DNA from: Rhizobiaceae bacterium | GTDB taxonomy: Bacteria > Pseudomonadota > Alphaproteobacteria > Rhizobiales > Rhizobiaceae | Assembly (NCBI GenBank): GCA_021648425.1 | Contig: JAKISV010000003.1 | Span: forward strand, 1-33,058 | Length of the DNA stretch: 33,058 nucleotides | Direction: 5' to 3' | Position numbers and translations under genes: made by a program | Shown: piece by piece, positions 32,349 to 33,058 of the stretch | Position numbering within the stretch: position 1 is the first letter of the stretch | Layout of the letters: every line of letters begins with the position of its first letter | The notes under the pieces: generated by a model | What the model saw: only the letters and a program-made list of their open reading frames with translations | What the model was told of the DNA's origin: nothing | The model's database searches: none

Positions 32349-33058
32349 ATGACCGCGATTACCGCCGCAGTTCTGCTAGGGTTGATCATTCTCCCGATAA
32401 TTGCACTGATAGTTTTTCTGGCTGTAACCAAACCATCTCTTAAACGTAATTGGTCACCCGATCAGGCTGTTATGCCAGGCGTTGATTTTATCGATGACAG
32501 CAAGGTACGCATCAAAAACATCCGCAATATTCATTACCGCACCACCCGGGATTACGATCTGAATTATTACGACAAAGAATTTGATCTTGATGATGTCATT
32601 TCCGCCTGGCTGGCAATATCCCCGTTTGGTGGCCCGGGATTTGCCCATGCATTTTTATCTTTCGGCCTGAAAGATGGTTCCTATATCGCTGTATCCATCG
32701 AAATTCGCCGTAAAAAAGGCCAGAAATTTTCACCTTTTAAAGCCTTCATGCGGCAATTTGAAATCATGTATGTCATTGCTGACGAAACCGATGTCATTCG
32801 TGTGCGTACCAATTGTGTAAAATATGTCGTCAGGTTATTCCCCGTCCAGACGGAGAAACAGCTCATTCGCGCCGTCTTTCAAGATGTGCTCAAGCGAGCC
32901 GACAAACTGGGAAAAGAACCGGAATTCTACAATACTTTGTGGAATAATTGCACTACCAACATCATTAAACACACCAGGCGATTTTCACAAAAACCAATTC
33001 CATTTTGGAATATCCGTTATTTATTTCCCGAAAGCCTCGACAAAATCGCCTACAAATT
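32349..33058 (+). CDS. DUF4105 membrane-anchored protein (truncated by window edge)
   Basis: An open frame of 236 codons from ATG 32349 runs off the right edge without a stop. GGGAGG at 32337-32342 is an excellent Shine-Dalgarno. One N-terminal membrane helix (AAVLLGLIILPIIALIVFLAV, residues 6-26) precedes a domain resembling DUF4105: IRNIHYRTTRDYD, PFGGPGFAHAFLSF with His100, SIEIRRKKGQKFSP, and YNTLWNNCTTNII with Cys201. The His and Cys are spaced as in the family, which is related to the N-terminal domain of the lipoprotein acyltransferase Lnb, so a thiol-type acyl-transfer or amidase role is plausible but not shown. Downstream of cpdR by 107 bases. Confidence 0.8.
   Translation, partial: MTAITAAVLLGLIILPIIALIVFLAVTKPSLKRNWSPDQAVMPGVDFIDDSKVRIKNIRNIHYRTTRDYDLNYYDKEFDLDDVISAWLAISPFGGPGFAHAFLSFGLKDGSYIAVSIEIRRKKGQKFSPFKAFMRQFEIMYVIADETDVIRVRTNCVKYVVRLFPVQTEKQLIRAVFQDVLKRADKLGKEPEFYNTLWNNCTTNIIKHTRRFSQKPIPFWNIRYLFPESLDKIAYK

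Overview
The window reads as a chromosomal stretch from an alphaproteobacterium, most likely of the order Hyphomicrobiales (Rhizobiales). The evidence is the gene content (CpdR next to an N-formylglutamate amidohydrolase and HisN, a lytic transglycosylase/DUF459 pair, SoxAG, DUF3095, an RpoH-type promoter plus ROSE thermometer in front of a small heat-shock gene). Base composition is moderate, codon use looks uniform, and there are no insertion sequences, phage genes or CRISPR arrays. It holds 29 protein-coding loci, one of them split by an in-frame amber codon and two cut by the window edges, and one tRNA gene, tRNA-Val(GAC).

Layout. 1-1016: end of sarcosine oxidase alpha (soxA) and soxG. 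1069-2884: an alpha/beta-hydrolase-like membrane protein interrupted by TAG, then an isoprenylcysteine-methyltransferase-like membrane enzyme. 3066-4945: a lipoprotein hydrolase converging on a DUF3095 protein. 5051-5252: three 41-bp tandem repeats abutting tRNA-Val. 5360-9991: surface-polysaccharide precursor genes galE, galU and kdsD, with an outer-membrane beta-barrel gene among them. 9988-11474: qmcA-nfeD membrane quality-control pair. 11594-14813: tightly overlapping operon of an 8-oxoguanine-deaminase-like enzyme, a creatininase-family enzyme and ferrochelatase. 15000-17603: lytic murein transglycosylase and a DUF459 SGNH-like protein. 17606-23756: gltB-gltD glutamate synthase. 24284-25333: threonine aldolase. 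25503-28174: a four-gene bufferin-type RiPP operon. 28233-28842: hsp20 with a readable heat-shock promoter and ROSE-like RNA thermometer. 28955-31661: lysophospholipase-like hydrolase, hisN and N-formylglutamate amidohydrolase. 31879-33058: cpdR and a truncated DUF4105 gene.

The most notable system is the operon at 25503-28174. It encodes a secreted four-cysteine DUF2282 precursor, a DUF692/MNIO multinuclear iron oxygenase, a DUF2063 partner and a DoxX-type membrane protein. This is the architecture of bufferins, ribosomal peptides whose cysteines are oxidised to metal-binding heterocycles in copper or metal stress. It sits behind an extended -10 promoter overlapped by a nested dyad. Second in interest are the hsp20 control region, the in-frame amber in the hydrolase gene, the cyclase-like motifs in DUF3095 and the tRNA-adjacent repeats.

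Genes are packed tightly. Two convergent pairs share a TTAA that supplies both stop codons, and the deaminase-creatininase-hemH operon is linked by 4-base stop/start overlaps. Several genes use TTG or GTG starts.
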